Assembly (NCBI GenBank): GCA_034620365.1
Contig: JAQGEQ010000192.1
Location: forward strand, 3,901,001 to 3,965,000
DNA: 64,000 nucleotides
Source of the DNA: Pegea sp. RAD2-039
Lineage: Eukaryota > Chordata > Thaliacea > Salpida > Salpidae
Direction of reading: 5' to 3'
The notes under the pieces are model-generated. The model had not been told where the DNA came from. It searched no databases and saw only the letters and a list, made by a program, of their open reading frames with translations. Below, one piece after another: positions 33,601 through 46,871 of this stretch. Position numbers and translations under genes: made by a program. Position 1 is the first letter of the stretch; every line of letters starts with the position of its first letter.

Positions 33601-34563
33601 ATCAAGAAACAGGAAAGAAACTAAAACATTTTCTAGTTCTTTTGTATTTCATTGTTTTAAAGAATATCTTTTCAGAATGACCTTTTTCTCGGTCGAAGCA
33701 GTCCATTATTATTTTTGTTGTGTAGTAGTTGCATGTGACTGTTCTGGCCAGACTAGTCCTGAAGACTCGACCAGTTATTCTAATAAGCTTTATCTTTTAA
33801 GACTTCATTTATAATTCAAGGAACTTATGGGAAACAATTAAAAGGATTGAGTGGTGAAAGTTAATAATAACAAGGAAACTATAAATTTCAATATAAGTTA
33901 ATACTAATGATTAATTCAGTTGAAACTAAATCTACAATTGATAGAAGGGGATTACTAAACAATATCAAACATTTACATAGTACTTTTTATTTCAAATTTC
34001 TCATTTCAACAAAATTCTGAATTCAAGTTAATGATCAAAATTTGATATGATAAATAAAGATTTTTTTACTCAATTTAATATTTGACCTACATAATTTAAA
34101 ATCTCAAATAAATTTGAAGTAAAATTTAAAGAAATATTAATATTAAACACTAGTACACACATAAAATCACTTTTGAATAAAACATTGGCAAACTTTTAGC
34201 TTAAACGTGATTATTTTTAAACATTATTAAATATTTTTCTTCAAAATATTGAATTAAAAAAATTAAACGAATAAAGATTTAACAACAAATAGAGTGAATA
34301 AGTATTTGTAAAAAGCTCACCTGATTATACTTTTTAAACATAAAGGCACAATACATGATATTAAAAAAATAAAACATAAGCAGTAACTCAATAATGCATA
34401 TTTAAAAGATTTACAATTACAAACTTTCAGACTAAATTTAGTGCAGCAAATTGGATGCAAGTTTTCTACGACACCCCTAAGAAATGTACCAAAGTTAAAA
34501 GATGCGAATAAATAAGGTAATTGAATTACTATTCAACGGAAGAAAAACAGAATATACAAGTTT
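33601..34563. other. intergenic, no gene seen
   Basis: AT-rich sequence between the LINE tail and the 3' end of the transporter gene. The first ~180 bases may still belong to the LINE 3' end. Confidence 0.45.
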
Positions 34564-37504
34564 TTATGCAGCATTTTCGATTATACTATCTACAATCGTG
34601 TAAATTATTGCTCCACTAAAATAAAATAACAGGAGATATATAAGAGGTCGGAATAAAGGTTCAGTACGTAACAAAATGGTTAAATTTCGATAAGGCTCCT
34701 GGTGTGAACGGTAGTACATGGTAAATACAACTGGACCAAACATAAAATTGCCACAAGTGGATACCACTTTATCTAGTAACTTGACAAAACTCTATAAAAA
34801 ATAAGTTGTTAATAAGAGTTGTAGGTAAGATGGGTTTGACGTACTTTAGGCTGTGCAATAGCAATAAAAAATATTATTGAAAAAGCGAGAAAACCAGATA
34901 GTGTTCGCCAGATACTAAAAAAAATGACAATTAGATTAATTTGAAATCAAAAAAAGTAAAACTAACTAGGTAGGTGACACTGTTGGAGTTATATTGGTGA
35001 TAGGTTGACTTTCAGAGGTGCGTTTGTTGGATATCAAATAGTTTACTAATCCAATAACTGTGAAGAAATTGTATAAAAAAGTAGAAAACTGATTTCTGTA
35101 ACTAGCTCACTGCTGTGAAACATCGAAGAACCAATAGTTAGAAATGAAACTGTGACACTAATCACAACAAACATCTGAACAAGAATCGCTATCCATGAAT
35201 ATTGGGGGAGCTTCTTCATGATTACCTGTAGAAGTTGATTACAGTTTCATAATTGTTGTGAAAACTTGATACAAACTGTAAATACCTCGGTAAAAGGTAC
35301 AGTTGAAATAACTCCACCATTTTCAGCTCTATAAACAAATATATAAGAAGAGATTTGGATTGAACGATTTAAGATTACCCTTCAATAGTTTGAGTTGATT
35401 GACAAATAATTTGTGAATTATTTACTGAAGGTTTAGATCGACAAGTTAAATCAAACTGTGGTACAACGCTGAGAACACTCCAAGCCCTAAACCAAAAGTT
35501 ACTCCATAAGGAATTTCTTAAATTTTACAAACAAACAAACTTGCCATAAAATATTAAGTATTGCTGAAAATATTAGAGCCGCATAAATCGACAATTTGAA
35601 CTTTTTGATCTCATTTTTATTACAATCTCGAAATTTTTCATACAACAGCGGCATCACCTACAAACATGTTAAAGTTAAATGATTGAAGTCAAATCTAAGA
35701 CATGAATCTTACTAAAGGTAAACCTCCTAATGCTACAGTTTCCATGAGTAGAGGTTGATAAGAAGCTGACCAATCAGTGAGGATTGAATTTTGGATTTCA
35801 TTTCCAATTATAACCCCAACACATGCCTATAATTAGGTGATAAAAATCAATCTAAACTGTAAATTTGATAACTCAAATATATTTTCAAATTTATTGTTCA
35901 AATAGGAAATTAATTAACAGTAATTGAAAGATTACAAAAGCAAACAAAACCAACAACTACAATAAGGAGGTGTTATATCAAAACATTCGAAGTAAAACTA
36001 AAAACAATTAAATAAATACAAAAGATAATTTCTCAAACAATTCTCAAATTATTTTCAAGTTTTGATGCTAGTGACAATATTAATAATATCTTACCATAAT
36101 CACAAAAACAGTTCCTTTAGCAAGTGTTAGAGTGGTAATGATTGGCTGGACAAAAGAAAATCCGAATATGATGATAAATACAAGAGGCCAAACAAACGCT
36201 GAGATGATATGATTATATCTGGAAGAGAAATTTAACAAAAATTATGTAAATAACTGAAACAATTTAACGGACTCATAAAATTGTAAAACTAAAAAAAAAT
36301 ATTTTAACAAAAAGTACAAACTTGACATGAACTAGTTGACCAAAGGCTTCGCCACCAGCTAACCCATAAGATGCCAAGATTGCTGTGCTGAAAATAAGTT
36401 TAGATGATAGCATTAATAAAACCCTTAAAAAATGTGAAAAGAAAAATAGTTCAAAAATATAATCAAAATAAGCTATTAAATAAATAAAAATTTACAAATT
36501 GATTGCAAGTGCAACGTAAAATAGGACTTGCATCCAAGATGGAAGGAATAATTTGCCCATTATATGCAAGTTTGTAGAGACTTGTGAAGGATCTTTCTTT
36601 ATTTCTTCTCTTCTATTTGATATACTTTCGTTGCTACTGAGTGAATTGTTTTCTCCCAATGTTAAACTAGGAAAAATATAAATGAAATTAGAAATAAAGA
36701 TCAGAAAAAGATTTGAAATTAAATTGGAAGAGACTTATAAAAGTTCTATCTAATTACTTGGAAGAGTTGGACGGATGTGTTCTGTCTAATAAAGGAACCT
36801 CTCCAAGAGGATTATATGAAAATACTTCATGAAGAGATTCTTTTAAAGCTGCTTCACAGATTTGAAGCAATTCAGTAAAAAAATGAACAAGTATTATCTG
36901 AATGAAAAGCGATGACTTGTTAAAATTCATTTGATAAAAATACTTAAAAAAAGAACACAAATTGAGTTTTGTCTAAACTTGTTGCGCTAGTTGATTTAAG
37001 ACACATAAGAGATTGAAGTTTTTAAATCATTAGGACTAAGATTAATAATTTTAAACAATAGCAAGAGGTCGGAGACAAGGAGTTGATATTGCAGTTAATG
37101 AGAAATGATTTACTAAATACTTTTGTTTAAAGTAGATATGTATCATGACTCAATATCCGGTAAAAATATTCGTTTACAATAATATAACTTAACAATAAGC
37201 AATGGTTTAAACTAAAAAGTTTTATAATTCAACAAAATACAATAAAATTGTATGATAAAGTGAAAGTAGCTTACTTGTATAAGAAGACTAGGTACAAATG
37301 TGACCAAAAACGGATAAAATCCACATTTATAAACTTTTAGAGGCAAGCCAAGTATTCCAGTACCAAGAATTGTGGCAACAGAAATAAAAACTAAAATAAA
37401 TAATTTAAAAACTACTTATAATTAAAACTGTTAGATTACTTACAGCATTGAATACAAGTCAAAAACATTTGATTAGGTGATGACGGCTTTTCATTGTCAT
37501 TCAT
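34564..37504 (-). CDS. amino-acid/auxin-permease-like multi-pass transporter, 14 exons
   Basis: Probably an integral membrane transporter of the Aa_trans (AAAP) superfamily; substrate unknown. Exons: 37504-37444, 37390-37275, 36897-36758, 36666-36496, 36387-36322, 36218-36095, 35826-35713, 35657-35545, 35486-35379, 35328-35286, 35225-35111, 35057-34967, 34914-34845, 34791-34564; 519 residues with consistent phases. The first membrane helix, FISVATILGTGILGLPLK, is the classic start of this superfamily. A polar loop follows at about 80-145 (includes LHIMGKLFLPSW), then ILASYGLAGGEAFGQL. About nine to eleven hydrophobic helices are visible in all, ending in YLLLFYFSGAIIYTIVDSI. The intron 35487-35544 needs a GC donor (GCAAGT). 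It is not close enough to a named SLC family for a symbol; TMEM104-like or an invertebrate-only branch are options. Confidence 0.7.
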
Positions 37505-39855
37505 TTTAATATCTTATAAAATACAGTTCTGATAAATAGAATAAATCTAAATACAATGATGGATTGAACGATCAGGAAGTTCAAAGAATTACTTGTTGCT
37601 AAATCTTATAACATATAAAGAACTGAAAAAATTGTTAAGAACTGAATTATATCATACAATGCAAAAGTCATTAAATGTTGATTAGATAAACAAAATTATT
37701 AAATATCTATCTATTATTCAAAAATAAAATTGAATAATAATGTTGATATTCCTTATACTAATTACTAAAAATCATAAATTAAGAAATCAAACTTTTTTAA
37801 ACATGGAATAATTAACTAATAAAAAGGTATTGCTCACTTAATAGAAAGATATAAGTATTATAAATAAAAAGATATAAAAGAATTAAATAACATTTTTTTT
37901 TTAAATTTCAAATATAAACCAAGGAAACAAAACCATGATTATCATATTTAACTTGCCTTAAGTTGTATTTTACATTTACAAAGCATAAATAAGAAAGATC
38001 AAATCATTGCAGTTATCATAACCCAAACTAACTACCAAAAACAAGATACTACTTTATAAGATGACAATTATAAAAGATAAACATAGAGATACTAATATCA
38101 AATTAATTTCAAACATGAAAAAATCAATAATTATTTTGAACAACAATACATTTGTAAAAGGATATGTAGGTGTTTGAAGCATTTAAGATGATAAAAATGA
38201 TCAACAATACAAGCTCAATATGTTAAACATACAATTTAAATCCCATAGAAATATAAAAACTTGGCATAAATACTTCATAAAGACTACTTAATTTGACTTA
38301 AGTAACTAAAAATGCAGGCATAATTTATAATTAAATTTCAGTTTTATTAAATAATAAAACAATAAATACTAATAAAAATTTTGCAAATTTGCTAGATGAT
38401 TATGCATGTAACAAACTAAAAGAAATGAAGAAAAACAGGTATTTTCTTTTGAATAATAACAAAGCAGCATGAAAACTGTGCTTTCACACGGTCATTTAAG
38501 CCTTTCGCACATTTGTTTAAATAAAGTAGAAATTATAACTTGATACAAAATAAAAACTTTTTAATTAAACTAAAAAATTAAAGCTACAAAGTATTATATA
38601 TAAGGCATAGCTTATTTAGCGAGAATAAAAATTAAAATTGACTACTATCTTGTCTTGCTGCTCTTATCTTTAAAATATAAAAACTTGACCAGACAAATAT
38701 GAACAGCTTAACAATCTTCGTAGAGAAGGTAATCAGGTAGAATCTTTACTACTATTATTATTACTTTCAGTCATAATTTAAAATTGACTAAACTAGCTTT
38801 CTAATACCATTGTTTACTTAAAGTATGACTGTAATCAGCGTTACAATATTAACTTTACAATTAGCATTATAATAAACTGAGATCTACTTTCAGAGGGGTG
38901 CACATGACAAAGATCGACTTAGGTAAGTTGTGAAATCAAAAAAATTATACCTTAATCCCCCAAAAGCATATTGCAGTAATATACAAGTTTGAAAATAAAT
39001 TATGATAAATCTTCATTTTTTTGATATTCTACTTATATTACTAATATTTTTGAAATTATTCAATTTATTGCTTGGTTAAAAAAATTTACACTCATTTTAA
39101 AGTTTTTTTGCATTAGAATAGTGAAAAGAGTTGTAAAAAAATTTATGTTAAATGTTTGTGAACACTGTTGTTGCTTAGATAAGTAAAGCTCGAACTAATG
39201 TAAGCTTTGTTTTGTTTTTACTTGTATTGCAGAAAGTTTTTTTTAAGTAAATAAATTTTATTTATTAAAGAAACCTTTTTTTGCCTTTGTTATATTTAGT
39301 TTCTAGATTAATCATCCTCACCATAATTATTCGTTGATTTCACTATCAAGTAATTTTTCAAAATATTATGACTATTAATTTGTATACTATTAATAGTGAG
39401 CAACAATAAACAGCAAAGATGGTTTTTTATTTTAAAGCCCTAGTTTTTTTATTACAAGTATTTGTAAATTAAACTTTATCTATAATCAGCATGACCATTC
39501 TTGGCCGAAACAGGCCTCAACACTATTATTAATGTAATTACTTTTATAGTAAACAAAATTATATTTTATCTATTTTTATTCTTATTATGTTATGTTTGAT
39601 ATAAAGGTTATGTTAATTTTATCTGTACCCATGCTTAGAATAAAAAATAAATAAAGTTTATAATGATAACAAATGTAATGTTAGATAAATGCTACTTATG
39701 AAATTATTCAGCTAATTCAGTTTTGTGAAGTTTTGAAATACATTTTGTTCTGAATTATTTTAACTGATACTTTTATGTATAGCTGAGTAATAGTTAAAGA
39801 TGACTTTGCTTTTATTCTAAATTAGATATGTTATTTGAATTTATGTAAAAATGTA
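37505..39855. other. divergent intergenic region
   Basis: Separates the 5' ends of the minus-strand transporter and the plus-strand LRR gene, so it should contain both promoters. A short hairpin, GGCC-GAAACA-GGCC, sits near 39501-39514 and may be a retroelement-tail remnant. A small exon-like stretch at about 38901-38925, between TTCAG and GTAAGT, could be a 5' untranslated exon of the LRR gene. Confidence 0.4.
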
Positions 39856-40899
39856 ATGATTCCAAATGATGAAATAAAACCTATTAGATTGCTTCATGGG
39901 AAATCGAAGTCTATATCATTCAACAATAAAAAGCTAAAACGTTTTCCAGAATCTATTTGTCTATTACAATCACTGGTATCACTAGATGGAAGAAACAATG
40001 AAATGAAGACCCTACCTCTTTCTTTTTCTTTATTAATTAATCTTGAAAATCTAAATTTAAGCAACAATCATTTTGAAAACATACCTGAAGTTATTACAAC
40101 TCTGAACAATTTAAGAAAAATTCATATATTCTCAAATCCACTACGAGATATTACATCAATTTGTTCATTATCTAATTTACAGTTCTTAAATCTTAACAAT
40201 TGTAAGCTAACTCAGCTTCCTCCTCAAATTTGTTTTCTAAAATCACTTCAAGTTTTTAGCTTAAACTTTAATGAGCTCACATCTTTTCCTGATGAAATAT
40301 GTGAACTAATGTCCTTAAAAGAACTTATGGCTTGCAAAAACAAACTTGAATATCTACCATGCAATTTTGGAAAGTTAGTTAACTTGTCTAAGTTAATTTT
40401 ATCTCAAAACAAACTGAAAGAACTACCTGAAAGTTTAGTTGAAATCAAGTCATTAAGAAAGTTAGACGTTGCTAGCAATTATTTGAGGATTTTTCCGATG
40501 AGGTTTGATACTATGTTGTTGAATGAACTTTATTGTGAGTCTAATTTGTTATTACAAAATATAACTACTGAATCAATTCAAGAGCATGAAATTTTTTCTT
40601 TAAAAGAACTGTCTGCTCGATTTTTAATGAAAGAATTGAAAAATAGATATTCAGTTGTTCGAAAAAGAATAAATTTTTATCCAAAAGTAAAAGAAATTAT
40701 TTCAGAGTCAACTAAATGTCCAGTGTGTTTAGAACATTTTCTTGACACCTGGCTTGAATGTGTTCAATTTTTATCACCAAGAAAAGATCTAAGAATGAAT
40801 TTTTGTACTATATCTTCAGTACCCCAACGTGTCCTATTATGCTCTTACAACTGTTTCAATTCAAACTCTCAAGACTTTTATGGTATAGCATATTCCTAA
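39856..40899 (+). CDS. leucine-rich-repeat protein with Cys-rich C-terminus, LRRC58-like (intronless)
   Basis: About ten 23-residue LRRs (pattern LxxLxLxxNxLxxLPxxI; for example NLSKLILSQNKLKELPESL) cover roughly residues 15-235. A helical linker follows (LKELSARFLMKELKNRY), then a C-terminal cysteine module: CPVCLEHF, WLECVQF and LLCSYNCF. That resembles the zinc-finger-like tail of LRRC58 and related cytosolic LRR proteins, and suggests a protein-interaction or adaptor role. I chose ATG 39856 (347 residues). The in-frame codons upstream lack ATG, and an AG at 39824-39825 could be an acceptor, so an upstream coding exon is possible. A 6-codon out-of-frame upstream ORF starts at 39828. There are no introns, unlike most neighbours. 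Confidence 0.8.
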   Translation: MIPNDEIKPIRLLHGKSKSISFNNKKLKRFPESICLLQSLVSLDGRNNEMKTLPLSFSLLINLENLNLSNNHFENIPEVITTLNNLRKIHIFSNPLRDITSICSLSNLQFLNLNNCKLTQLPPQICFLKSLQVFSLNFNELTSFPDEICELMSLKELMACKNKLEYLPCNFGKLVNLSKLILSQNKLKELPESLVEIKSLRKLDVASNYLRIFPMRFDTMLLNELYCESNLLLQNITTESIQEHEIFSLKELSARFLMKELKNRYSVVRKRINFYPKVKEIISESTKCPVCLEHFLDTWLECVQFLSPRKDLRMNFCTISSVPQRVLLCSYNCFNSNSQDFYGIAYS

Positions 40900-41003
40900 T
40901 TTGATTTTTGATATTCCACTTTGTAAACACTGTTATCCAACAAACTCTTTCAGTGTTTTATATTTATGTGTAATTGTGCTTTTTTTCTGACAAATCAAGA
41001 ATG

Positions 41004-41009
41004 AATAAA
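41004..41009 (+). promoter_or_regulatory. candidate poly(A) signal AATAAA
   Basis: Lies about 105 nt after the LRR gene stop, a plausible 3' end. Confidence 0.45.
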
Positions 41010-42159
41010 CAAAAGTTTAAATGCTTTTTGTTGTTGTTTACCTTAGGTGTCTATATATAGAAAGTTTGCGATGATAGCAGTTCATAAACTTTAAAAATAT
41101 TTGATTTTAAACATAATATTGCATCGCAATGAGCAATCATCTGTTTTTTATATTTTTGTTTTGTAATCATAAACCAGTCCGTACAAGTAAGGACTAGATG
41201 GAAGAAGAACTCTTGTTGTATTCTAGTTAAAATTGAAAATATTTAAATGTGCCATCTTCAGAACATAAAACGCTTTTTGTACCTACATATAGTTCCCAAA
41301 AAACATCGATGACTTTCTTAAAGCAAGATGTAAAGGTTGCAAAAGTTTCTTTTAAGTTTCAAAATAAATGCTCTGCAAGTTCAATGTAGTGATTTCTTCC
41401 AATCTATTATTTGATACCACCTACTTGGAGTTTTGTCATGAAAACCTGGCACACCAAAGAGCAAATTACCATCACTTGTTTTATAATTAATCTGTTTTTA
41501 TCATTTGACGGTATCTGAATGTTTTTATTACCAAATATTGTACACATTAATTGTTTTTCTGAAGATGACATAATACATAAATACAAAGTGTTGAGATATT
41601 TTAAGTAGAAACTAACCTTCGATAAACAAATATAAAAATGAAATTATCGAGCAATCTTAAAGACAACATTTTCGAGTCAGAATTTTATTACATTTCACCT
41701 ATAATTTTTCTTCTTATGATGTTAGTTTGACAATTATCACTTGACTTAAGCTGATATTTGGCTCATCATTAGAAAAGTATATAACAACAGTAAGTTATAA
41801 TCATAGCTTATAAGGCAAAAATTGTGATAAAAATTGAGTTTTTAAGAGTCTGCAAGCTTTATATTTGTATATAAGTTGACACTTAACAAACTTTATAAAA
41901 TGCTGCTTCAACTATATAGTACAGAGTGATTCAGTCCGTCCATTCTGCCGTATTTTTAAGATAAAGATAATATCTAATTTTAGTAAAAAATCACAAATAC
42001 AAACATGTTTTAGCTCTTTAACTCAGAATGTTAATAGATTCGAAATAAACACGCAATCAAAAATTAAGAAAGAACAATACTGAAATAACAAGTATATATC
42101 ATGAAAGATTCTAGAGTAGATGTTAAACGTTAATTAGAACTAGTAAGGAGTCAGTATCT

Positions 42160-42165
42160 TTTATT
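42160..42165 (-). promoter_or_regulatory. candidate poly(A) signal (AATAAA on minus strand)
   Basis: TTTATT on the plus strand, about 60 nt beyond the transglutaminase stop. Confidence 0.4.
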
Positions 42166-42224
42166 TAAGTTAGTACAGCTGGTAAAATGTACGTATGATT
42201 GTATATGCTATACATATGATCAAA

Positions 42225-45200
42225 TTAAGCACTTTTAACGTTGACACTAACATATGATTTCAGATCCTTTACTTGTTTTGAATCTACATCAATTAGAAGC
42301 ATTCTTTGTCCTTTCTTTGTTGGGGTAATTTCGAAAACTTCTTTCAAAGTTTTATTTGGACCAAGCTTCTTACTATAGAAAAAAATACTCAAGTTAACTT
42401 GCTTTTTTTGAATTGTTATCAATTTTCAGGGAGTATCTTTAGTAAAGATTGTTTTGATGTGAATAGTAAACATTTAAAAATGTTAAATAGCTCAACAGAC
42501 GAATTAGTCTAATCTTTTCAAACTCACTTGATCTCTTTTGTGATTTCGTAACAAAGGCCAGCACCTTCTACACTCATGACGATTTCATTCATATCAACTG
42601 GAAGAGGATTTGTAAACTCAACACCAATTTTGTAAGTTTGACCAACAACAAGCTCTCGAGTTTCCAGCTAAATAAATTAATCAAGTTTGAGCAGTTAAGA
42701 CAAAATTAGCTAACTGCCGATATTCAACGATTTTCACGTTTTATGATAGATCAATACATACATCAACGACAATAGTATCTTTGTTCTCTAAATCAAGTTG
42801 GTAGCTATCTGTAAAAACTTTTCCTGTTTCATTAACTTTGACAACTACAGTCAATACAACATTTTGCTGCTCATCAAGTTTTCTATGGTAATCCTCAAAA
42901 AGAACATTAAAGTTATGACTAACTTCTGCATCAAAAAGAAACATAATTTAAAATGGATGCCCTGGTAAATACTTTAGCTTTGAGCCTACCAGAATTTCCA
43001 GCAAGAGCTAAATCAGTGTATCGGGAACGTTTAATAAAAGCAGTTTTTGCTCCAGTGTAGTTAATTGCATGCATTACGGTGTTGACTGTTAAAGTGACAT
43101 CTTCTTTGGTATCGTTCTTCAGTGTGACTTTTGTGTCAATATTTTCTCCATTGGAAAGGACATCAGCAGAAGAAAAACCTAAAAGTTCCATGAAGTAATT
43201 TGTTAAAGGAATAAAATCTACTCACTGATTGTAATTCCCTCTCCTTCGTCTTCAGTCATCATAAACCCTTTGTGATAGTCTGGCAGGCTACCGAAGGCAT
43301 AAGCTTTATGAAAAGCTGCACGTTCCTGTTCACTGCCTTCAGGAAACTTGTAGTTCAGTGTAACATCATGACGTTCATCATCACCGACTTGCTTGGTGCT
43401 TATAAATTTGCCAACTGATCTTTTGTGCTGAACGGTTTTTCCTGTAAAGGAAAATTCCCATCATTTTCTCATTCATAAAACAAATTAAAATTATGAAGCG
43501 TATTTACTACTTACTATTCACTTTATATGAATCATCATTATCTTTTTCTACAATCCATGTAATTTGATCTGAATTCACCTCAGCGAAAACAAAACCAGTT
43601 TCAAATTGTAAATAAACTTCTCCTAAAAACTCATAAGATTGGTAAAACCAATTTCTTACACAAAGTTTAAAACCACCTTTTTTGATGGCTTCAAGAGATG
43701 CTGGTCCAGTCTGATACAGGTTCAAGCTTATTTCTTGTGGTGTAGCATCAATGACTTGCCACCCACCATAGCCTTCAGGAAGATCGGGCCGAGACATCCA
43801 TGATTCATTCCACACATGAAAATTCCTGTTATAATCAATAGATAATGACGAATGAAGTTGTTATGTCTTGATTTATTCACCAAACACTATCATCACTAAG
43901 CGAGACCTCCTCTCCATCTTCAGTAATATATGTATCAATTGTCATACTACCTTCAGTGTCATGAGCAGAGGCAAAGTTAGTGATACTTCTTGTTGGGATA
44001 CCTGAATTAAGATATTTTAATTTAGAAATAAAATTATTCTAAATAACCAATTAAGAAGTTGAAATTTAATTCAATTTGAAACTTACCCAAGCTTCTCATG
44101 GCTGTAGTTAGTACTCCAGAATAAACCCAGCATTGACCAAATTTAACCATCTCTTTGGTGTCATAAAATTCAGTTAAAATTTTCACTGATCCGTTCCACT
44201 TGAGTGGAGATACTCCGCCAGAGTAATTTCCACTCCAATTACCAGCAAGCACATACTCGTTGACCTGTAAGCATATAATTTTAGACAATTCCAGTAATTT
44301 TCAAATCACTATAAACATATTTTTGTCTGATTTAAGAAATAAACAGAATAGGAAGAAATATTTTATAAATCTCAGTTTGATTTTCATAGGAGTGGTAAAC
44401 TGCATTTCTAATTGAATTAACTTTAATGACTTTTTTGATTTATATCAAAAAAGCAAAAAGTCTGATAGAAAATTTTCTAAAATCAAAAACAAGATTTAAA
44501 AGAATTCTCAACTCACGAAATTTGTTCTTTAGATTAACAAACAAAAATATTTTAAAATTAATTCAATATATCACCATGCAAGATATAATTCGGGAAACCC
44601 AGACGGGGTCAGCCCTTTTCTCAATCCACTTGTTTGGATTATTTTTATAGCGTTCGTCCTTATCCAACAAAAACAGGACACATTCCAGTATTTTCTTCTC
44701 AAACTAAATAATTTGAATAGATATTATAAAAAAAAACTGATTAAGAAACTTAGAAAAAATAAAAAGTAAATTTTATTTGGATAACAAATTTGAAATTTAA
44801 CTTTCAGCAGCATTTAAAAGTTTTAAAAAAAGTTACCTGGCCGAAATTCCACTGCTTTCCGCTAATTCTACGACTAGATCCACGATAAATGATTCCCGAT
44901 TCATTCATACAATACTCATATCTTTCATCTTCATCTTTCATATATACAGAGTCATCTAAAACCATTTAAAATAGTATCAGAGAGTGATAAGACCTTTTTC
45001 TTTAACTTATTAACAAATCTAGTTTTCATTAAAGTTGCTTTGATCAAGTTTGTTCTTTAGCTAGCTTTTTAATAAGCAAGAAGAATTATTGAAAACAATT
45101 GAACGATTATATAACTTATCAGGAATTATCTATTTTGTATCATAATTACAGCAGCATATAAATTGATTTAAAAACCTCACCTTTAGACCATGGGTTGAAG

Positions 45201-46871
45201 ATAATATAAATATCTGGTTCTTTATCATTACTTTTTGCTACTGTTCCATCCTCTAATTTAGTTTCAAGGTAGATGGTAACATTAAACCTATAATAAAATG
45301 TTGGAAGTTGTTTTTTAGAAGATTTTCAAAATGTCACAACAAACAATAATCTAAAAACTTACTTTCCAATGATAGTTTTTGCAGGAATATTAACCTTAAA
45401 AGTAACAGTGGTTCCATTTTCACTATCAACTTTCATTCCCCACTCGCTGCTAACAAGCTCATCAACTACTGGACAGTTGATTTTTGTGTTGTTTAAAAAT
45501 TGTGGGTTGGTTCCTAAAAAGTATAATAAATTCAAACATTTGCTGAAGATGTTAAAATGACAATCAGGCCTGTTTTTTCATTTTTCTTATCACGGTTATT
45601 ATTCTCGGTTGTTTTCAGAAATTAGACAACCAGCCAGGTAACTTGGGCTCGTAGGCTTACAGAAATACGGTGAAGGAAATAAACAGAGTTTTACGGAAAG
45701 TCACGACAAACTTATGAAAGTAAAAGATGAAGAATATTTTATGTTAGTAGGGGTTGGGTAGAGAATAAATCATGATTACAGGATAACAGTAGAGAGTAAG
45801 CAACTTTTAGGAAAAAGAAAAATTTTTCAATTTAGTTAAACATCAATTTGCGTAATATTTGCGCTATTTTTTGATTTTCATCTCCTTGAAATTTTCCTAG
45901 TATTTCTGCAATAAATTTTTCTAACTTCTTTGATATTATTCCTAATGGGTTAAATGAAATTATTTTAGTCTTTATTTAGATAAAGATTATTAATAATTGT
46001 TCTTAGGAGAACTTTACAGTTTTTAATATTCAGCTTTCATATCTACGTTCAAATGAGTAACAAATTAACATTACTAACATCAGATATGTTTCTAACATTT
46101 TTTATCAAAAGACAATAAATATCAAAGTTAAGATATTGAGGTTATGATAATTAAATTTTACTAGCATTTATTCATTAGGATGCCAAATGATTTTTTTATA
46201 ATTAACAAAAGTAAGTATTATCATAATTACAGATAAATACAAGAAATAATAAAACAGTCATTACCAGTACTAAATTGAAGCATGATTTTGTCAGCTTTAT
46301 TGAATCGTCTTTCAAATTCGATTTGAACTCGGAAAATTTGGCCTCTGCGCAAAACCAATAAAGTATTTTCGTATTCATCAGTGTGGTGTTCTTCTTCATT
46401 CTCTGCTTTCAACCAGTTACAGTCTAATGTCTTCTTTTTAAGTAGAGTTTCTGAAAAAAATTGAAATAAAACTGATTACTCCTTTACTATATCCCACGCA
46501 GTTATTGTTCATTATTTTAACTATATTTCAACTTCTCATTTTTTATTTCGATTATAACGTAAAAAAATAATCTCAATATAGAAATCAAGTTATGTATAAA
46601 GCAAAAGTTAGTTTTTATTTGATTAATATGTCTGATTTTGTGAATATATTTTTCAATATTTACTTTTAAGGTTACATATTTAAAAAACTATTAAAGCAGA
46701 ATTATAATTTTATAATTAATTTGTAATCAAAAGCGATATTATGATCAGTATTTTTATGAAGCTTTGAAAATTTGGAAAATTGCCTTCATATGTGTTTGCT
46801 GCTTCTTCACTTCTCTTTTCCTGTGATGAGCACATTAAAAGTGATTTAAACCTTTGCCAACATGAAGCCAT
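42225..46871 (-). CDS. transglutaminase (annulin / factor XIIIa type), 15 exons
   Basis: Calcium-dependent enzyme forming glutamyl-lysine cross-links. Exons: 46871-46811, 46450-46265, 45513-45363, 45287-45181, 44955-44837, 44703-44575, 44264-44087, 44001-43881, 43825-43677, 43622-43515, 43441-43226, 43178-42990, 42925-42762, 42667-42528, 42372-42225; 721 residues (human F13A1 732). The N-terminal beta-sandwich has [17 protein letters not shown]. The catalytic triad is Cys296 (GQCWVYSGV), His354 (NFHVWNESW) and Asp377 (QVIDATPQE), spaced as in F13A1. Two C-terminal Ig-like domains follow (GEGITISFSS onward). The first exon was chosen by phase; it encodes [20 protein letters not shown], a short Cys/basic leader like the acylated N-termini of annulin and TGM1, so membrane anchoring is possible. 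Intron 43623-43676 is 54 nt and stop-free. Likely roles are epidermal, cuticular or wound cross-linking (inferred). Confidence 0.92.

Larger units (their letters stand above)
40900..42224. other. convergent intergenic region
   Basis: Lies between the 3' ends of the LRR and transglutaminase genes. No gene is recognised. The stretch 41380-41470 is slightly less AT-rich, with no identifiable content. Confidence 0.45.
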
